A stretch of DNA of 64,000 nucleotides from assembly GCA_022843945.1 (NCBI GenBank), contig JALHMR010000011.1:1-64000 (forward strand), read 5' to 3'. The notes beneath the pieces were generated by a model that searched no databases, was not told the origin of the DNA, and saw only the letters and a program-made list of their open reading frames with translations. This DNA is from Rhodospirillaceae bacterium. Its GTDB lineage: Bacteria; Pseudomonadota; Alphaproteobacteria; CACIAM-22H2. The position numbers and the translations under genes were made by a program. The stretch's first letter is position 1. Every line of letters begins with the position of its first letter. Shown here piece by piece: positions 50,636 through 58,681 of this stretch.

Positions 50636-51682
50636 TCAGGTCGGCATCACGATGCAGCGGTTGATGTAGGCGCTGCGCGCATCGCCGGGCAGGCGATTGC
50701 CGACCAGCCGGCGCGGCACGGCCTCGGTGCCGTCGGCATGGGTGGCGTGGTTGCGGTAGAGCCCGTAACGCGCCCAGAACATCAGCCGCGGACCGGCGGT
50801 GGCCGGGATGCCCTTGTGCAGGCCCGTGGTGTCGGCGATGAAGGCGGTTCCCGCCGGGCCGGTGATCGTGTCGATCAGCCCCTCGAAGAGCAGCGTGTAG
50901 ATCTCGTCGAGCCCGTAACCCTGATCGTCCTTATAGAAGTCGGCGGTGGTGAAGCGGTAGCCGGCCTGCGTCAGCCGCGCCGCCGCCTCGCGGATGATGG
51001 CGTCGACCAGCTCCGGCCGGTGGCTGCGCCGGACATACGCATGCGGCCCGGTCTGCGCGCCGACCTCCGTCAGGTAGACGAACATCGTGCAGAACCGGTA
51101 GTCGTCGAGATCGCGGTGGAAGTCCTGCGAGTACTGCGCCTTGCCGTGCCCCGGGAAGGTCCACCAGGCATGGATCGAATAGAGCGTGGGCACGCAGCCC
51201 AGGTAGTCCTCGGCCGCCGCCAGGATGTCCGGCCGGTTGGCGAGCTCGAGCAGGTGCGGGGCGGCGACCAGGTCGGCCAGCCGGTAGCTGCCGTAGTGGA
51301 AAGCCTCGGCACCCTCGCCGAGCCGCCGTCCCGTGCCGTCGGCCAGCGCCGTGACATGCGCGTTGTAGCAGGGCAGCGACTTGAAATGCCCGACCACCTC
51401 TTGCGTCTGCGCCGCATCGAGAACCGAACCGAGCCGCGCATAGCCTTCGTCCCGCAAGCGGCCGGCCATGGCGGTGGCGGCCGCATCGGGGGCGGCGTTC
51501 GCAATACCGGAATGCCGGGTCACCTCGGCGATCACCTGGGCGAGGATCGCGCCGATCCGCGCCCGGTGCGCGACGCCCGTGTGCTTCTGCAGGACATGGA
51601 CGATGGCCAGGGTCAGCAGCCGGTCGGCGGCATCGGCAGCAGCGCCCGGCGGCAGCGCGTTGTCGTTCTGGAAGCCGGTCAC
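50636..51682 (-). CDS. Phytanoyl-CoA dioxygenase-like protein
   Basis: A 348-aa protein with a PhyH-like core: SQDFHRDLDDYRFCTMFVYL (H and D of the iron site), GPHAYVRRSHRPELVDAI, and the distal His in FIADTTGLHKGIPATAGPRL with the Arg for 2-oxoglutarate. The N-terminal 100 residues are an extra helical extension. It is adjacent to the GT2 gene (4-bp gap, transcribed after it), which suggests a joint role in modifying a glycolipid or polysaccharide, but nothing shows this directly. Confidence 0.85.
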   Translation of the reverse strand: MTGFQNDNALPPGAAADAADRLLTLAIVHVLQKHTGVAHRARIGAILAQVIAEVTRHSGIANAAPDAAATAMAGRLRDEGYARLGSVLDAAQTQEVVGHFKSLPCYNAHVTALADGTGRRLGEGAEAFHYGSYRLADLVAAPHLLELANRPDILAAAEDYLGCVPTLYSIHAWWTFPGHGKAQYSQDFHRDLDDYRFCTMFVYLTEVGAQTGPHAYVRRSHRPELVDAIIREAAARLTQAGYRFTTADFYKDDQGYGLDEIYTLLFEGLIDTITGPAGTAFIADTTGLHKGIPATAGPRLMFWARYGLYRNHATHADGTEAVPRRLVGNRLPGDARSAYINRCIVMPT

Positions 51683-51686
51683 GCCC

Positions 51687-52427
51687 TCACTCCCTGCCGG
51701 CGCGCTCGTTGACCTTGAAGCGCACCATGCGCGACTTGAGCCAACGCACGCCCAGCATGTCGAGCACCGCCGCCTTGCGGGCGAGCAGGCCGAGGCCGTA
51801 ATGGCTCTGCCCGTAGGTGCGGCCGCGATGGTTGATCGGGATCTCGACCACGCGCGCCCCGCGGAAGCTCATGAGGATCGGCAGGAAGCGGTGCACGCCC
51901 TTGAAGAAGGGGATGCCGATGATCGCCTCGCGGCGAAAGACCCGGTAGCTGCAGCCGGCGTCGCTCACCGTGTCGCCGAGCACCGCGGCGCGGATGGCGT
52001 TGGCCAGGGTCGAGGTGACGGCCTTGCCCCAGGAATCGCCGCCCTGGCGCTTGGCCTGGCGCGTGCCGCAGACACAGTCGGCGTTCTCGAGAGCGGCGAA
52101 GAATTTCGGCAGGTCGGCCGGATCGTTCTGCAGGTCGGTGTCCATGGTGACGATGATCGCACCGCGCGCCGCGTAGAGGGCGGCGAACATCGCCGCACTC
52201 TGCCCGGCGTTGCGCTCCAGGCGCAGGGCGCGCAGGCGCGGATGCGTCGCTGCCAGCCCCGTGAGCACCGACCAGGTGTCGTCGGTCGAGCGGTCGTCGG
52301 TGACGATGATCTCATAGCTGCGGCCGAGCGGCGCCATGGCCGCCTCGATCTGCTCGACCAGGGCGGGAAGGTTGCCCGCCTCGTTATGGGCCGGCAGGGC
52401 GAAGCTGATGTCGGGCGGGGTTTGCAT
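51687..52427 (-). CDS. Family 2 glycosyltransferase (DPM1/DPG synthase-like)
   Basis: A 246-aa GT-A glycosyltransferase: ISFALPAHNEAGNLPALVEQ, IIVTDDRSTDDTWSVL, IIVTMDTDLQNDPADLPKFF (DxD region) and AGCSYRVFRREAI. It ends without the two C-terminal membrane helices of ArnC/GtrB, so it is nearer the soluble dolichyl-phosphate-mannose-synthase-like group. It probably transfers a sugar to a polyprenyl phosphate. First gene of a two-gene operon with the PhyH-like gene. Confidence 0.9.
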   Translation of the reverse strand: MQTPPDISFALPAHNEAGNLPALVEQIEAAMAPLGRSYEIIVTDDRSTDDTWSVLTGLAATHPRLRALRLERNAGQSAAMFAALYAARGAIIVTMDTDLQNDPADLPKFFAALENADCVCGTRQAKRQGGDSWGKAVTSTLANAIRAAVLGDTVSDAGCSYRVFRREAIIGIPFFKGVHRFLPILMSFRGARVVEIPINHRGRTYGQSHYGLGLLARKAAVLDMLGVRWLKSRMVRFKVNERAGRE

Positions 52428-52596
52428 GGCGCGAACGAGGCGGTTGGTTAGCCCATCACCGCCCCGGATACCAGCGCCGCTTGGCCGGCCGCGTCGCGCC
52501 GCCGGCTGGCCAGCCCGCCGCGATTCGGCCCTAACCGGTTGACAGGAAAGGGACTTATCTACACCACGTTTTTCGGAACGCGGCTATCATGGACTC

Positions 52597-52905
52597 ATGA
52601 AGCGCGTGATCCTCAGCCTGCTTGCCGCCACCGGCCTGCTGCTTTCCGCAGCCCCGGCGATGGCCCAGTATTCCTATCCCGGCTCGATCAGCAATTACCG
52701 CACGGCCCCGCCGCAGGCCCGCGACAAGGCCGCCGCCACGGCGCGGCCGAACCCGGCGGCCAAGCCGGTCGCCCCCAACATGCCCAACCGCACCGGCGCT
52801 GCCGCCGCCAACACCGACGGCAAGCCGACGGCGAAACCCACGCTGTCGCGCACGCCGATGGCCACCCCGCCCGGCCAGGCCCGCCGGATTCCCGGCGCGC
52901 GCTGA
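52597..52905 (+). CDS. Small exported Pro/Ala-rich protein
   Basis: A 102-aa protein with signal peptide MKRVILSLLAATGLLLSAAP (cleavage after AMAQ) and a short mature part, YSYPGSISNYRTAPPQARDK, then a Pro/Ala/Thr-rich disordered tail. No family known. A degenerate copy of the SGSISNYRxAPP segment occurs at 57549-57598. Confidence 0.7.
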   Translation: MKRVILSLLAATGLLLSAAPAMAQYSYPGSISNYRTAPPQARDKAAATARPNPAAKPVAPNMPNRTGAAAANTDGKPTAKPTLSRTPMATPPGQARRIPGAR

Positions 52906-53012
52906 AGCAGCGACCTTCCTAGGTCGTCGCGCTGCAAAGATTTGCGATCAGCGCGCCATCGTCATGTCCGGTTATTGTTGCCCGCCCCGCCTCGCTCTGT
53001 AATCTGTCGCGC

Positions 53013-54710
53013 GTGCGCGCGCTCCTCACACGGCCCTCTCTCGGCCCCCAGCCGGTCCCGGATCTGCTGATCGCCGGGCCGGGCCGCCGGGTGCTGGGCA
53101 TCGCCCTCTATCTGGCGCTCTACGTGGCGCTCGACTGGCTCAGCCTGATCGAGCCGTTCGGCGCGCTGGGCATCGCCCCGTGGAATCCGGCGGCCGGGCT
53201 GAGCTTCGCCCTGTTCCTGCTCTACGGTTTGCGCTTCGTGCCGCTGGCGCTGGTGGCGGTGCTGCTCACCGACATCCTGTTCCGCGACCTGATCCAGGCG
53301 CCGCTGGCCATGCTGGCCTCGGCGCTGGTCATCGCCGCCGGCTACGGCCTGGCCGCCGCCTTCCTGCGCGACAGGCTGCGCCTCGCGCCGGGCCTGCGCA
53401 GCCATGGCGACCTCTGGCGGCTGCTGGCCGTGGCCACGGCGGCCACGGCGGTGGTCGCCGCGCTGGTGGTGGCGCTGTTCGCCGGCAGCGGGCTGCTGGC
53501 GCTCCCCGATGCCTTCGAATCGGCGATGCATTTCTGGGTCGGCGACCTGATCGGCATCGCCGTGCTGACGCCGTTCGTGCTGCTGCTCCTCGACCGCGAG
53601 CGGGCGCTGCCCGTCGGCGGCGGCCGGATGCTCGAATACGGGCTGCAGCTCCTGGCCATCGCCGGCGGCCTGTGGATCATCTTCGGCCTCGAATCGGCCA
53701 ACCACTTCGAATTCTCCTACGTGCTCTTCCTGCCGCTGATCTGGATCGCCCTGCGCGACGGGCTGCCGGGCGCGGTGTGCGGCGTGGTGGCGACCCAGGC
53801 CGGGCTGATCGTCGCCGTGCAGCTCAAGGGCTTCGATACCGATATCGTCACCCAGTTCCAGCTCCTGATGCTGGCGGTCACGGTCACCGGCCTGTTCCTC
53901 GGCTCGGTGGTCGACGAGCGCCAGCGCGCCGAGACGGCGCGGCGCGAGAGCGAGACGCGGCTCAAGGATCACGAGGCGGAGCTGGCCCAGGCGGCGCGCG
54001 TCACCGCCACCGGCGAGATGGCCGGGGCCCTGGCGCACGAGCTCAACCAGCCGCTCACCGCGCTCATCGGCTTCGCCCGCGCCTCCCAGGCGGTGATGGA
54101 GACGCCGGCGCAGGGTGCCCAGGCCGGTCTCGCCGCCAAGGAGCTGATCGACCAGGCCGTGCACCAGGCGCTGCGCATCGGCGAGATCATCCGCAGCACG
54201 CGCGAGTTCCTGCGCCAGGGCGACACCCAGCTGGTCAAGGATCACCTTCCGCGCCTGTTCGCCGCCGCGATGGAGCTGATGCGCGAGCGCGCCGAGCGGC
54301 ACCGCGTCACGCTGGTGATCGAGGCTGATGACAAGCTGCCGCCGGTCTTCGTCGACCCGATCCAGATCGAGCAGGTTATCGTCAACCTGGTGCGCAACAG
54401 CATCGACGCGCTGGTGCAGTCGAATGCCGAGACCCGCCGCGTCACCCTGACCGCCATGCCGTCCGGCGAAGCGGGCTTCGCCGAGGTGCGGGTCCGCGAC
54501 ACCGGTCCCGGCTTCGCGCCGGAGGTCATGGACCGGCTGTTCACGCCCGTCGCCAGCACCAAGGAGTCGGGCATGGGGCTGGGCCTGTCGATCAGCCGCT
54601 CGCTGATCGAGGCGCATGGCGGGCGCATCTGGGTCGAGCCGGTCGCCTCGGGCGCCGAGATCCGCTTCCTCGTGCCGATCGAGGGCGACGCGGCCGGTGC
54701 CGATGACTGA
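53013..54710 (+). CDS. MASE1-domain sensor histidine kinase
   Basis: A 565-aa membrane kinase. The MASE1-like sensor domain has about eight helices over residues 25-300 (IALYLALYVALDWLSLIEPF, then GIAPWNPAAGLSFALFLLYG). A linker coiled coil follows, then HisKA with H342 in GALAHELNQPLTALIGFARA, and the ATPase domain (IVNLVRNSIDAL, VRDTGPGFAP, GMGLGLSISRSLIEAHGG). This is the FixL/DctB-like class. Start is GTG at 53013; it overlaps nothing upstream. It is paired with the FixJ-type regulator 9 bp downstream. Confidence 0.93.
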   Translation: MRALLTRPSLGPQPVPDLLIAGPGRRVLGIALYLALYVALDWLSLIEPFGALGIAPWNPAAGLSFALFLLYGLRFVPLALVAVLLTDILFRDLIQAPLAMLASALVIAAGYGLAAAFLRDRLRLAPGLRSHGDLWRLLAVATAATAVVAALVVALFAGSGLLALPDAFESAMHFWVGDLIGIAVLTPFVLLLLDRERALPVGGGRMLEYGLQLLAIAGGLWIIFGLESANHFEFSYVLFLPLIWIALRDGLPGAVCGVVATQAGLIVAVQLKGFDTDIVTQFQLLMLAVTVTGLFLGSVVDERQRAETARRESETRLKDHEAELAQAARVTATGEMAGALAHELNQPLTALIGFARASQAVMETPAQGAQAGLAAKELIDQAVHQALRIGEIIRSTREFLRQGDTQLVKDHLPRLFAAAMELMRERAERHRVTLVIEADDKLPPVFVDPIQIEQVIVNLVRNSIDALVQSNAETRRVTLTAMPSGEAGFAEVRVRDTGPGFAPEVMDRLFTPVASTKESGMGLGLSISRSLIEAHGGRIWVEPVASGAEIRFLVPIEGDAAGADD

Positions 54711-54719
54711 GAATCGCCG

Positions 54720-55331
54720 ATGACCGGGCCTACGATCTACATCGTCGACGACGACGAGGCGGTGCGCCGCGGCCTAACGGCGCTGCTGCTCGCCAAGGGC
54801 CACGCGGTCGAGAGCTTCGCCTCGGCCGATGCCTTCCTGTCCGCGGTGCCGGCGCAGCCCGCCGGCTGCGCGCTGGTCGACATCCGCTTGCCCAGGACCA
54901 GCGGCCTGGAGCTGCAGCGCGAGATGAAGCGGCGCGGCCTGCCGCTGCCGGTGATCATCATCACCGGCCACGGCGACGTGCCGGTGGCGGTGGCCGCGCT
55001 CAAGGCCGGGGCCATCGATTTCCTGGAGAAGCCGTTCGACAGCGCCGCGCTGCTCGCCGCCATCGACGAGGCGCTGCGCCAGGCGCCGATCGCCGGCGGG
55101 GCGGCCGCGCTCGACCGCGAGACATTGGCCGAGCGGGTGGGGCGCCTGACGGCGCGCGAGCGCGAGGTCATGGCGCTGGTGGTCGAGGGCCAGCCGAACA
55201 AGGCCATCGCCCACCGGCTGAAGATCGCCCTGCGCACGGTGGAGATCCACCGCGCCCGGGTGATGGAGAAGACCGAGGCGCGCAACCTCTCGGAGCTCGT
55301 GCGCATGGCGCTGCGCCTCAACGGCGCTTAA
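54720..55331 (+). CDS. FixJ-family two-component response regulator
   Basis: A 203-aa regulator: receiver domain with D10-D11-D12 pocket, phospho-acceptor D54 (ALVDIRLP), T82 region (IITGHGD) and K104 (FLEKPF), then a LuxR-type helix-turn-helix (LTAREREVMALVVEGQPNKA, IAHRLKIALRTVEIHRARVM). It should be activated by the MASE1 kinase encoded directly upstream. Target genes are unknown. REP-like palindromes follow the stop. Confidence 0.95.
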   Translation: MTGPTIYIVDDDEAVRRGLTALLLAKGHAVESFASADAFLSAVPAQPAGCALVDIRLPRTSGLELQREMKRRGLPLPVIIITGHGDVPVAVAALKAGAIDFLEKPFDSAALLAAIDEALRQAPIAGGAAALDRETLAERVGRLTAREREVMALVVEGQPNKAIAHRLKIALRTVEIHRARVMEKTEARNLSELVRMALRLNGA

Positions 55332-55349
55332 GCGGGCGAAAAAAAGAAT

Positions 55350-55451
55350 CCTCACCCTGAGGTGCGAGCGCAGCGAGCCTCGAAGGGTGACAAAAAGGAG
55401 CCCTCATCCTGAGGAGGCCGCCTTCCGAGGCGGTCGTCTCGAAGGATGAGG
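55350..55451. repeat. Two REP-like palindromes left of the GIY-YIG gene
   Basis: Unit a (55350-55390): CCTCACCCTGAGG...CCTCGAAGGGTGA with inner GCGAGC/GCTCGC-type stem. Unit b (55402-55451): CCTCATCCTGAGG...CTCGAAGGATGAGG with inner CCGCC/GGCGG stem. Both are in the same orientation and together can act as a terminator region for the upstream regulator gene. Confidence 0.85.
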
Positions 55452-55453
55452 TC
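55438..55453. repeat. Left 16-bp inverted repeat flanking the GIY-YIG gene
   Basis: CTCGAAGGATGAGGTC is the exact inverse of GACCTCATCCTTCGAG at 55763-55778. The open reading frame of the nuclease lies between the two copies and its stop codon touches the right copy. Confidence 0.85.
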
Positions 55454-55469
55454 CACTATATTCGGCAGT

Positions 55470-55763
55470 ATGGGCGCCTTCGTTTACATCCTGCGATGCA
55501 GTGACGGCAGTTATTACGTCGGCACGACGCGCGACACGCTCGACCGAAGGGTCGCCGAGCACAATGCCGGTGGGTATGGCGGGTACACCGCCAAGCGGCG
55601 TCCGGTGACGCTCGCCTACGCCCAGGAGTTTGCCAACATTACCGACGCCATAGCGGCGGAGCGGCAGGTGAAGGGCTGGCGTCGCGAAAAGAAAGAGGCA
55701 CTCATTCGCGGCGATCTCTCTGCCTTGCCTAGTCTGGCCAGCCGAGCTCAGCGGCCCAAGTAG
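55470..55763 (+). CDS. GIY-YIG nuclease (YhbQ/UPF0213-like)
   Basis: A 97-aa single-domain GIY-YIG endonuclease: VYILRCSDGSYYVGTTRDTL (the GIY and YIG strands), catalytic-region Arg in DRRVAEHN, and the late Glu in AIAAERQVKGWRREKKEALI. It has no additional DNA-binding domain. The ATG at 55470 is used; the frame is open to an ATG at 55446, which lies inside the left inverted repeat. The stop TAG overlaps the right repeat. Being enclosed by inverted palindromic repeats suggests a cassette-like arrangement; whether the nuclease acts on the repeats is unknown. Confidence 0.9.
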   Translation: MGAFVYILRCSDGSYYVGTTRDTLDRRVAEHNAGGYGGYTAKRRPVTLAYAQEFANITDAIAAERQVKGWRREKKEALIRGDLSALPSLASRAQRPK

Positions 55764-55814
55764 ACCTCATCCTTCGAGGCTCGCTACGCTCGCACCTCAG
55801 GATGAGGGCTTTTT
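55763..55814 (+). terminator. REP-like palindrome serving as terminator
   Basis: CCTCATCC (55765-55772) pairs with GGATGAGG (55800-55807), with an inner GAGCGTAGCGAGC-type hairpin, and is followed by GCTTTTTATTT. It is a repeat unit in inverted orientation to 55350-55451, and also a good Rho-independent terminator. Confidence 0.75.
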
Positions 55815-55842
55815 ATTTAGGATCGGGAACAAAGAAAACGCA

Positions 55843-55947
55843 CCTCACCCTGAGGCGCGAGCCGTCTGCGGTGAGCCTCGAAGGGTGAGGTTCCGTTTGT
55901 TGCCCCTCATCCTTCGAGGCTCGCTGCGCTCGCACCTCAGGATGAGG
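55843..55947. repeat. Inverted pair of REP-like palindromes
   Basis: A forward unit (55843-55890, CCTCACCCTGAGG...AAGGGTGAGG) and a reverse unit (55905-55947, CCTCATCCTTCGAGG...GGATGAGG) with only 14 bp between them. The same inverted arrangement brackets the GIY-YIG gene, so this could be an empty counterpart. It lies between that gene and the TerC gene, which are 350 bp apart; no gene is seen there. Confidence 0.8.
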
Positions 55948-56113
55948 ACTTGTTCCGAAAAGCGACGCGTATAGCGGTAAACCACTATTTCGCGGCCGCA
56001 TCGCGACCCATAGGTTTTTCCCGACAGAACGAGTGCCGCGCGGCGTCGGTCCCGAGGACAGGGAACGGCGAAGGCGCGGTCTTGTCCGCAATAAGGGAAG
56101 CCGCCGCGCCGCC

Positions 56114-56929
56114 ATGCTCGATCCCGAAATCATCATCAGCCTGCTGACGCTCACCGCCCTCGAGATCGTTCTCGGCATCGACAACATCGTGGTCATCGCC
56201 ATCATCGCGGCCACGCTCCCCGTCCATCAGCGCGACAAGGCGCGCATCTTCGGCCTGGCGCTGGCCATGATCACGCGCCTGCTGCTGCTGCTCTCCATCG
56301 CCTGGATCGCCGGCCTGACCCAGCCGATGGTCGAGTTCGGCGAGGTCTCGTTCTCCGGCCGCGACCTGCTGATGCTGGGCGGCGGCCTGTTCCTCATCGT
56401 CAAGGCGGTGCGCGAGATGCACGACGCGGTCGAGGAGGCGAGCGCCTCGCCCGGCGAGCGGCGGGCGACGAGCTTCTCCAGCGCCATCGCCCAGATCGTG
56501 GTGCTCGATATCGTCTTCTCGTTCGATTCCGTGATCACCGCCGTCGGCATGGCGCAGCAGCTCTGGGTGATGGCCGCGGCCGTGATCATCGCCGTGCTGG
56601 TCATGCTCGTCGCCTCGGGCCCGATCATGCGTTTCATCCACGCGCATCCGACGGTGAAGGTCCTGGCCCTGGCCTTCGTGCTGCTCATCGGCATGGCGCT
56701 GGTGGCCGACGGCATGGGCTTCCACATCCCCAAGGGCTACCTCTACTTCGCCATGCTCTTCTCGGTCTTCGTCGAGGGCGTGAACGTGACCATCGCGCGC
56801 CGCCGCCGGGCCCACCAGGCGCCGCGCGCCGCATCGCGCCGCGAGGTCGAGGGGCACGACATCTCCCCCGAGCACGGCCTGCAGCCGGTGCCGGCCCATT
56901 CCGGCGGCCAGCGCCGCGGCGACGACTGA
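56114..56929 (+). CDS. TerC-family membrane protein
   Basis: A 271-aa TerC/Alx-like membrane protein with about seven helices: LLTLTALEIVLGIDNIVVIA (the conserved E-x-x-L-G-x-D-N metal motif), SSAIAQIVVLDIVFSFDSVI (the second Asp-rich motif), and YLYFAMLFSVFVEGVNV. TerC/Alx proteins are linked to manganese homeostasis and tellurite resistance. The ATG at 56114 gives the normal length; an open upstream frame (from 56033) is not typical. No yybP-ykoY-type riboswitch is obvious upstream. Confidence 0.93.
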   Translation: MLDPEIIISLLTLTALEIVLGIDNIVVIAIIAATLPVHQRDKARIFGLALAMITRLLLLLSIAWIAGLTQPMVEFGEVSFSGRDLLMLGGGLFLIVKAVREMHDAVEEASASPGERRATSFSSAIAQIVVLDIVFSFDSVITAVGMAQQLWVMAAAVIIAVLVMLVASGPIMRFIHAHPTVKVLALAFVLLIGMALVADGMGFHIPKGYLYFAMLFSVFVEGVNVTIARRRRAHQAPRAASRREVEGHDISPEHGLQPVPAHSGGQRRGDD

Positions 56930-56941
56930 GAGGCAAGCGCC

Positions 56942-57421
56942 ATGCGACGTATCCTCATCCCGGTCGACTCCACGACCCCGGTCGAGACCATGCTGCGCGC
57001 CGTGGTCGCCCGCCGGCGCGACGGCGCGACGGAGAGCGTGCACCTGCTCAACGTCCAGGCGCCGCTCACCGCCTATGTCACGCAGTTCGTCGGCCGCCAG
57101 TCCGTGGCCGGCTTCCAGCGCGAGCTGGGCGAGAAGGCGATGGCCGCGATCCGCCGTCGCTTCGACGCGGCCGGCATCCCCTACACCGCGCATTTCTGCG
57201 TCGGCGACGTGGCCGCCACGATCGGCGAGGCGGCGCGGGACCTGCGGGCCAGCGAGATCCTCATGGGCCTCGACCAGGAAGGCTGGTGGGACAGCCTGAC
57301 GACCTGGCTGCAGATCAACCGCCTCCGCCGCTACGCCACCGTGCCCGTCGTCGTCGTGGTGGCGCCGCCGGCCGACCTCGTGCCGGCCTTCGGCGGCATC
57401 GGCACCAGCGTTCCGCGCTGA
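56942..57421 (+). CDS. Universal stress protein (UspA family)
   Basis: A 159-aa UspA domain: MRRILIPVDSTTPVETMLRA, SVHLLNVQAPLTAYV, FCVGDVAATIGEAARDLRAS, then EILMGLDQEGWWDSLTTWLQ in place of the usual GxxGxxxxxxG ATP site, so nucleotide binding is doubtful. PVVVVVAPP closes the domain. It follows TerC after 12 bp, on the same strand, so they form an operon. Confidence 0.9.
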   Translation: MRRILIPVDSTTPVETMLRAVVARRRDGATESVHLLNVQAPLTAYVTQFVGRQSVAGFQRELGEKAMAAIRRRFDAAGIPYTAHFCVGDVAATIGEAARDLRASEILMGLDQEGWWDSLTTWLQINRLRRYATVPVVVVVAPPADLVPAFGGIGTSVPR

Positions 57422-57548
57422 ACAGCGCGATCGTCCACGATCGCGCGAGCTCACCGCCGGTCGCACCCCCTGAGTACCGGCGGCGGGAGGCGCGCCCGGG
57501 GAAACCGCGAACCGACCCGCCAGGGGTTCGCCCCCGGGCGCGGCTAGT

Positions 57549-57598
57549 CCGGCTCGGTCAGCAATTACCGCGCTGCGCCGCCGGGCACGCCCTGACCT
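57549..57598 (+). pseudogene. Relic of the small exported-protein gene
   Basis: Encodes SGSVSNYRAAPPGTP then a stop. GGCTCGGTCAGCAATTACCGC differs at one base from 52681-52701 in the gene at 52597. A TAG precedes the segment in frame and no start is available. Confidence 0.6.
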
Positions 57599-57609
57599 GA
57601 GAAATGTCA

Positions 57610-57694
57610 CCCCCGCGAAAGCGGGGGTCCATGGTGCCGCTCGATAGATGGATCCCGGATCGCACGGCTCTCGGAAGAGCCGCTTGTCCGGGAT
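57610..57694. repeat. REP-like element with GAAA-loop hairpin
   Basis: CCCCCGC-GAAA-GCGGGGG (57610-57627) followed by ATCCCGG (57652-57658) ... CGGCTCT-CGGA-AGAGCCG ... CCGGGAT (57688-57694). Elements of this composite type are common between genes in alphaproteobacteria. Confidence 0.75.
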
Positions 57695-57725
57695 GACGGA
57701 CAAAGGGGCGCCGTATTCGCGCCCC

Positions 57726-58568
57726 TCAGGCGCCTTTCTTCTCGAACCGCGCCAGCTCGCGCTTCAGCTCCAGCACCTCCAGCGGACAGTCCTTCCAGTC
57801 GTCCTCCCAGCAGACGATCAGGTCGCATTTCCGTGCGTCGTGCTTGTGGGTCAGGAAATTGCGGCTGCGGAATTCGAACTCGATGCGCACGCGCTCCCAG
57901 GGCTCGCCCGCGCCGCGCAGCCGGCGCTTGGCCTGGCAGTCCGGGAAGGCGATGCCCAGGCTCTCCACCAGGTAGCCGAGCGAGGGGGCCAGCGCCCCGA
58001 ACAGGAAGACGACCCCCATCTCGTTGGTCGGCGCGTGCTGCATCCAGGCGAGGTTGAGCGGCGCGCCGAGCCGCGCCCCGCCGCAGCCGTCCCAGCGCGC
58101 CGGGCCGCCCTCGCGCCCGGCATTCTCCCGGCAGCGCACCGAGAGCTCGCCCAGATGCGGGAAGGCGGGGTGATGCAGCAGCAGCCAGGCGCGATAGGCG
58201 CGTAAAGCGCCGGTCCAGGTGCCCCAGCGCGCCTTGTAGACCTGGTGGCGATGGCGGCAGGTGCGGTCGAACTTGTGCTTGTCGACGAGGCCGTCGGCCT
58301 GGCTGAACACGTCGTGCATGGCCTGCAGCAGGGCCTCGTCCGGGACGCTGGGGTTCTTGCGGCTCGGCTGCAGGCCGCAGGCGGCCAGCATCTCGTTGTG
58401 CGAATCGAAATGCCGGATCATCTGGTGGTAGCCGATGCCGGTGGCATGCTCCAGGTCGCGCCGCGACAGGCTGCGCTTGCCGCGCGCGCGGGCCAGCGCC
58501 TTGACCCGGACGATCATCCCGGCACGCGACAGCGGCCTGCCGCGCCCGGCAGGGGGCGGTGTCTTCAT
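57726..58568 (-). CDS. HNHR-repeat protein with PD-(D/E)XK-like C-terminal domain
   Basis: A 280-aa protein. The N-terminal half has two copies of the ~50-aa homing-endonuclease-associated repeat (HNHR): about 18-70 (KALARARGKRSLSRRDLEHA, IGYHQMIRHFDSHNEMLAAC) and about 76-130 (DEALLQAMHDVFSQADGLVD, QVYKARWGTWTGALRAYRAW). The C-terminal part has a nuclease-like core: EFEFRSRNF, KCDLIVCWEDDW and LEVLELKRE, fitting the D-(x)n-E-x-K pattern of restriction-enzyme folds. A DNA-cutting role in defence or repair is plausible but inferred. Confidence 0.75.
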   Translation of the reverse strand: MKTPPPAGRGRPLSRAGMIVRVKALARARGKRSLSRRDLEHATGIGYHQMIRHFDSHNEMLAACGLQPSRKNPSVPDEALLQAMHDVFSQADGLVDKHKFDRTCRHRHQVYKARWGTWTGALRAYRAWLLLHHPAFPHLGELSVRCRENAGREGGPARWDGCGGARLGAPLNLAWMQHAPTNEMGVVFLFGALAPSLGYLVESLGIAFPDCQAKRRLRGAGEPWERVRIEFEFRSRNFLTHKHDARKCDLIVCWEDDWKDCPLEVLELKRELARFEKKGA

Positions 58569-58681
58569 GCCGGGGGATATGGGAGGCCCTAGACGGAATG
58601 GCTAGGTGTCAAAATGTCTATAGACATTTGTAAACAGCGTGATCGCTCTGCGATCACGCGAACCCGCGCAGCGGCGAATAG

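Larger units (their letters stand above)
57422..57725. other. Gene-free region with hairpins and repeats
   Basis: Contains a perfect 10-bp stem GCGCGATCGT-CC-ACGATCGCGC (57425-57446), an 11-bp inverted repeat CGCGCCCGGGG/CCCCGGGCGCG (57491-57501, 57532-57542), a relic of an exported-protein gene (57549-57598) and a REP-like element (57610-57694). No intact ORF. Confidence 0.7.

Noticed and set aside
52962-54617. 551-aa minus-strand frame over the MASE1 kinase
   Set aside because: Composition is Gln/Arg/His-rich as expected for an antisense frame of GC-rich coding DNA; the plus strand encodes a complete histidine kinase.
55950-56113. yybP-ykoY-type manganese riboswitch upstream of terC
   Set aside because: Expected because many terC/alx genes have one, but the conserved core sequences of that aptamer are not visible here.
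55985-57703. 572-aa minus-strand frame over terC and uspA
   Set aside because: Low-complexity D/H/R/G-rich sequence without domains; the plus strand has two well-defined families.
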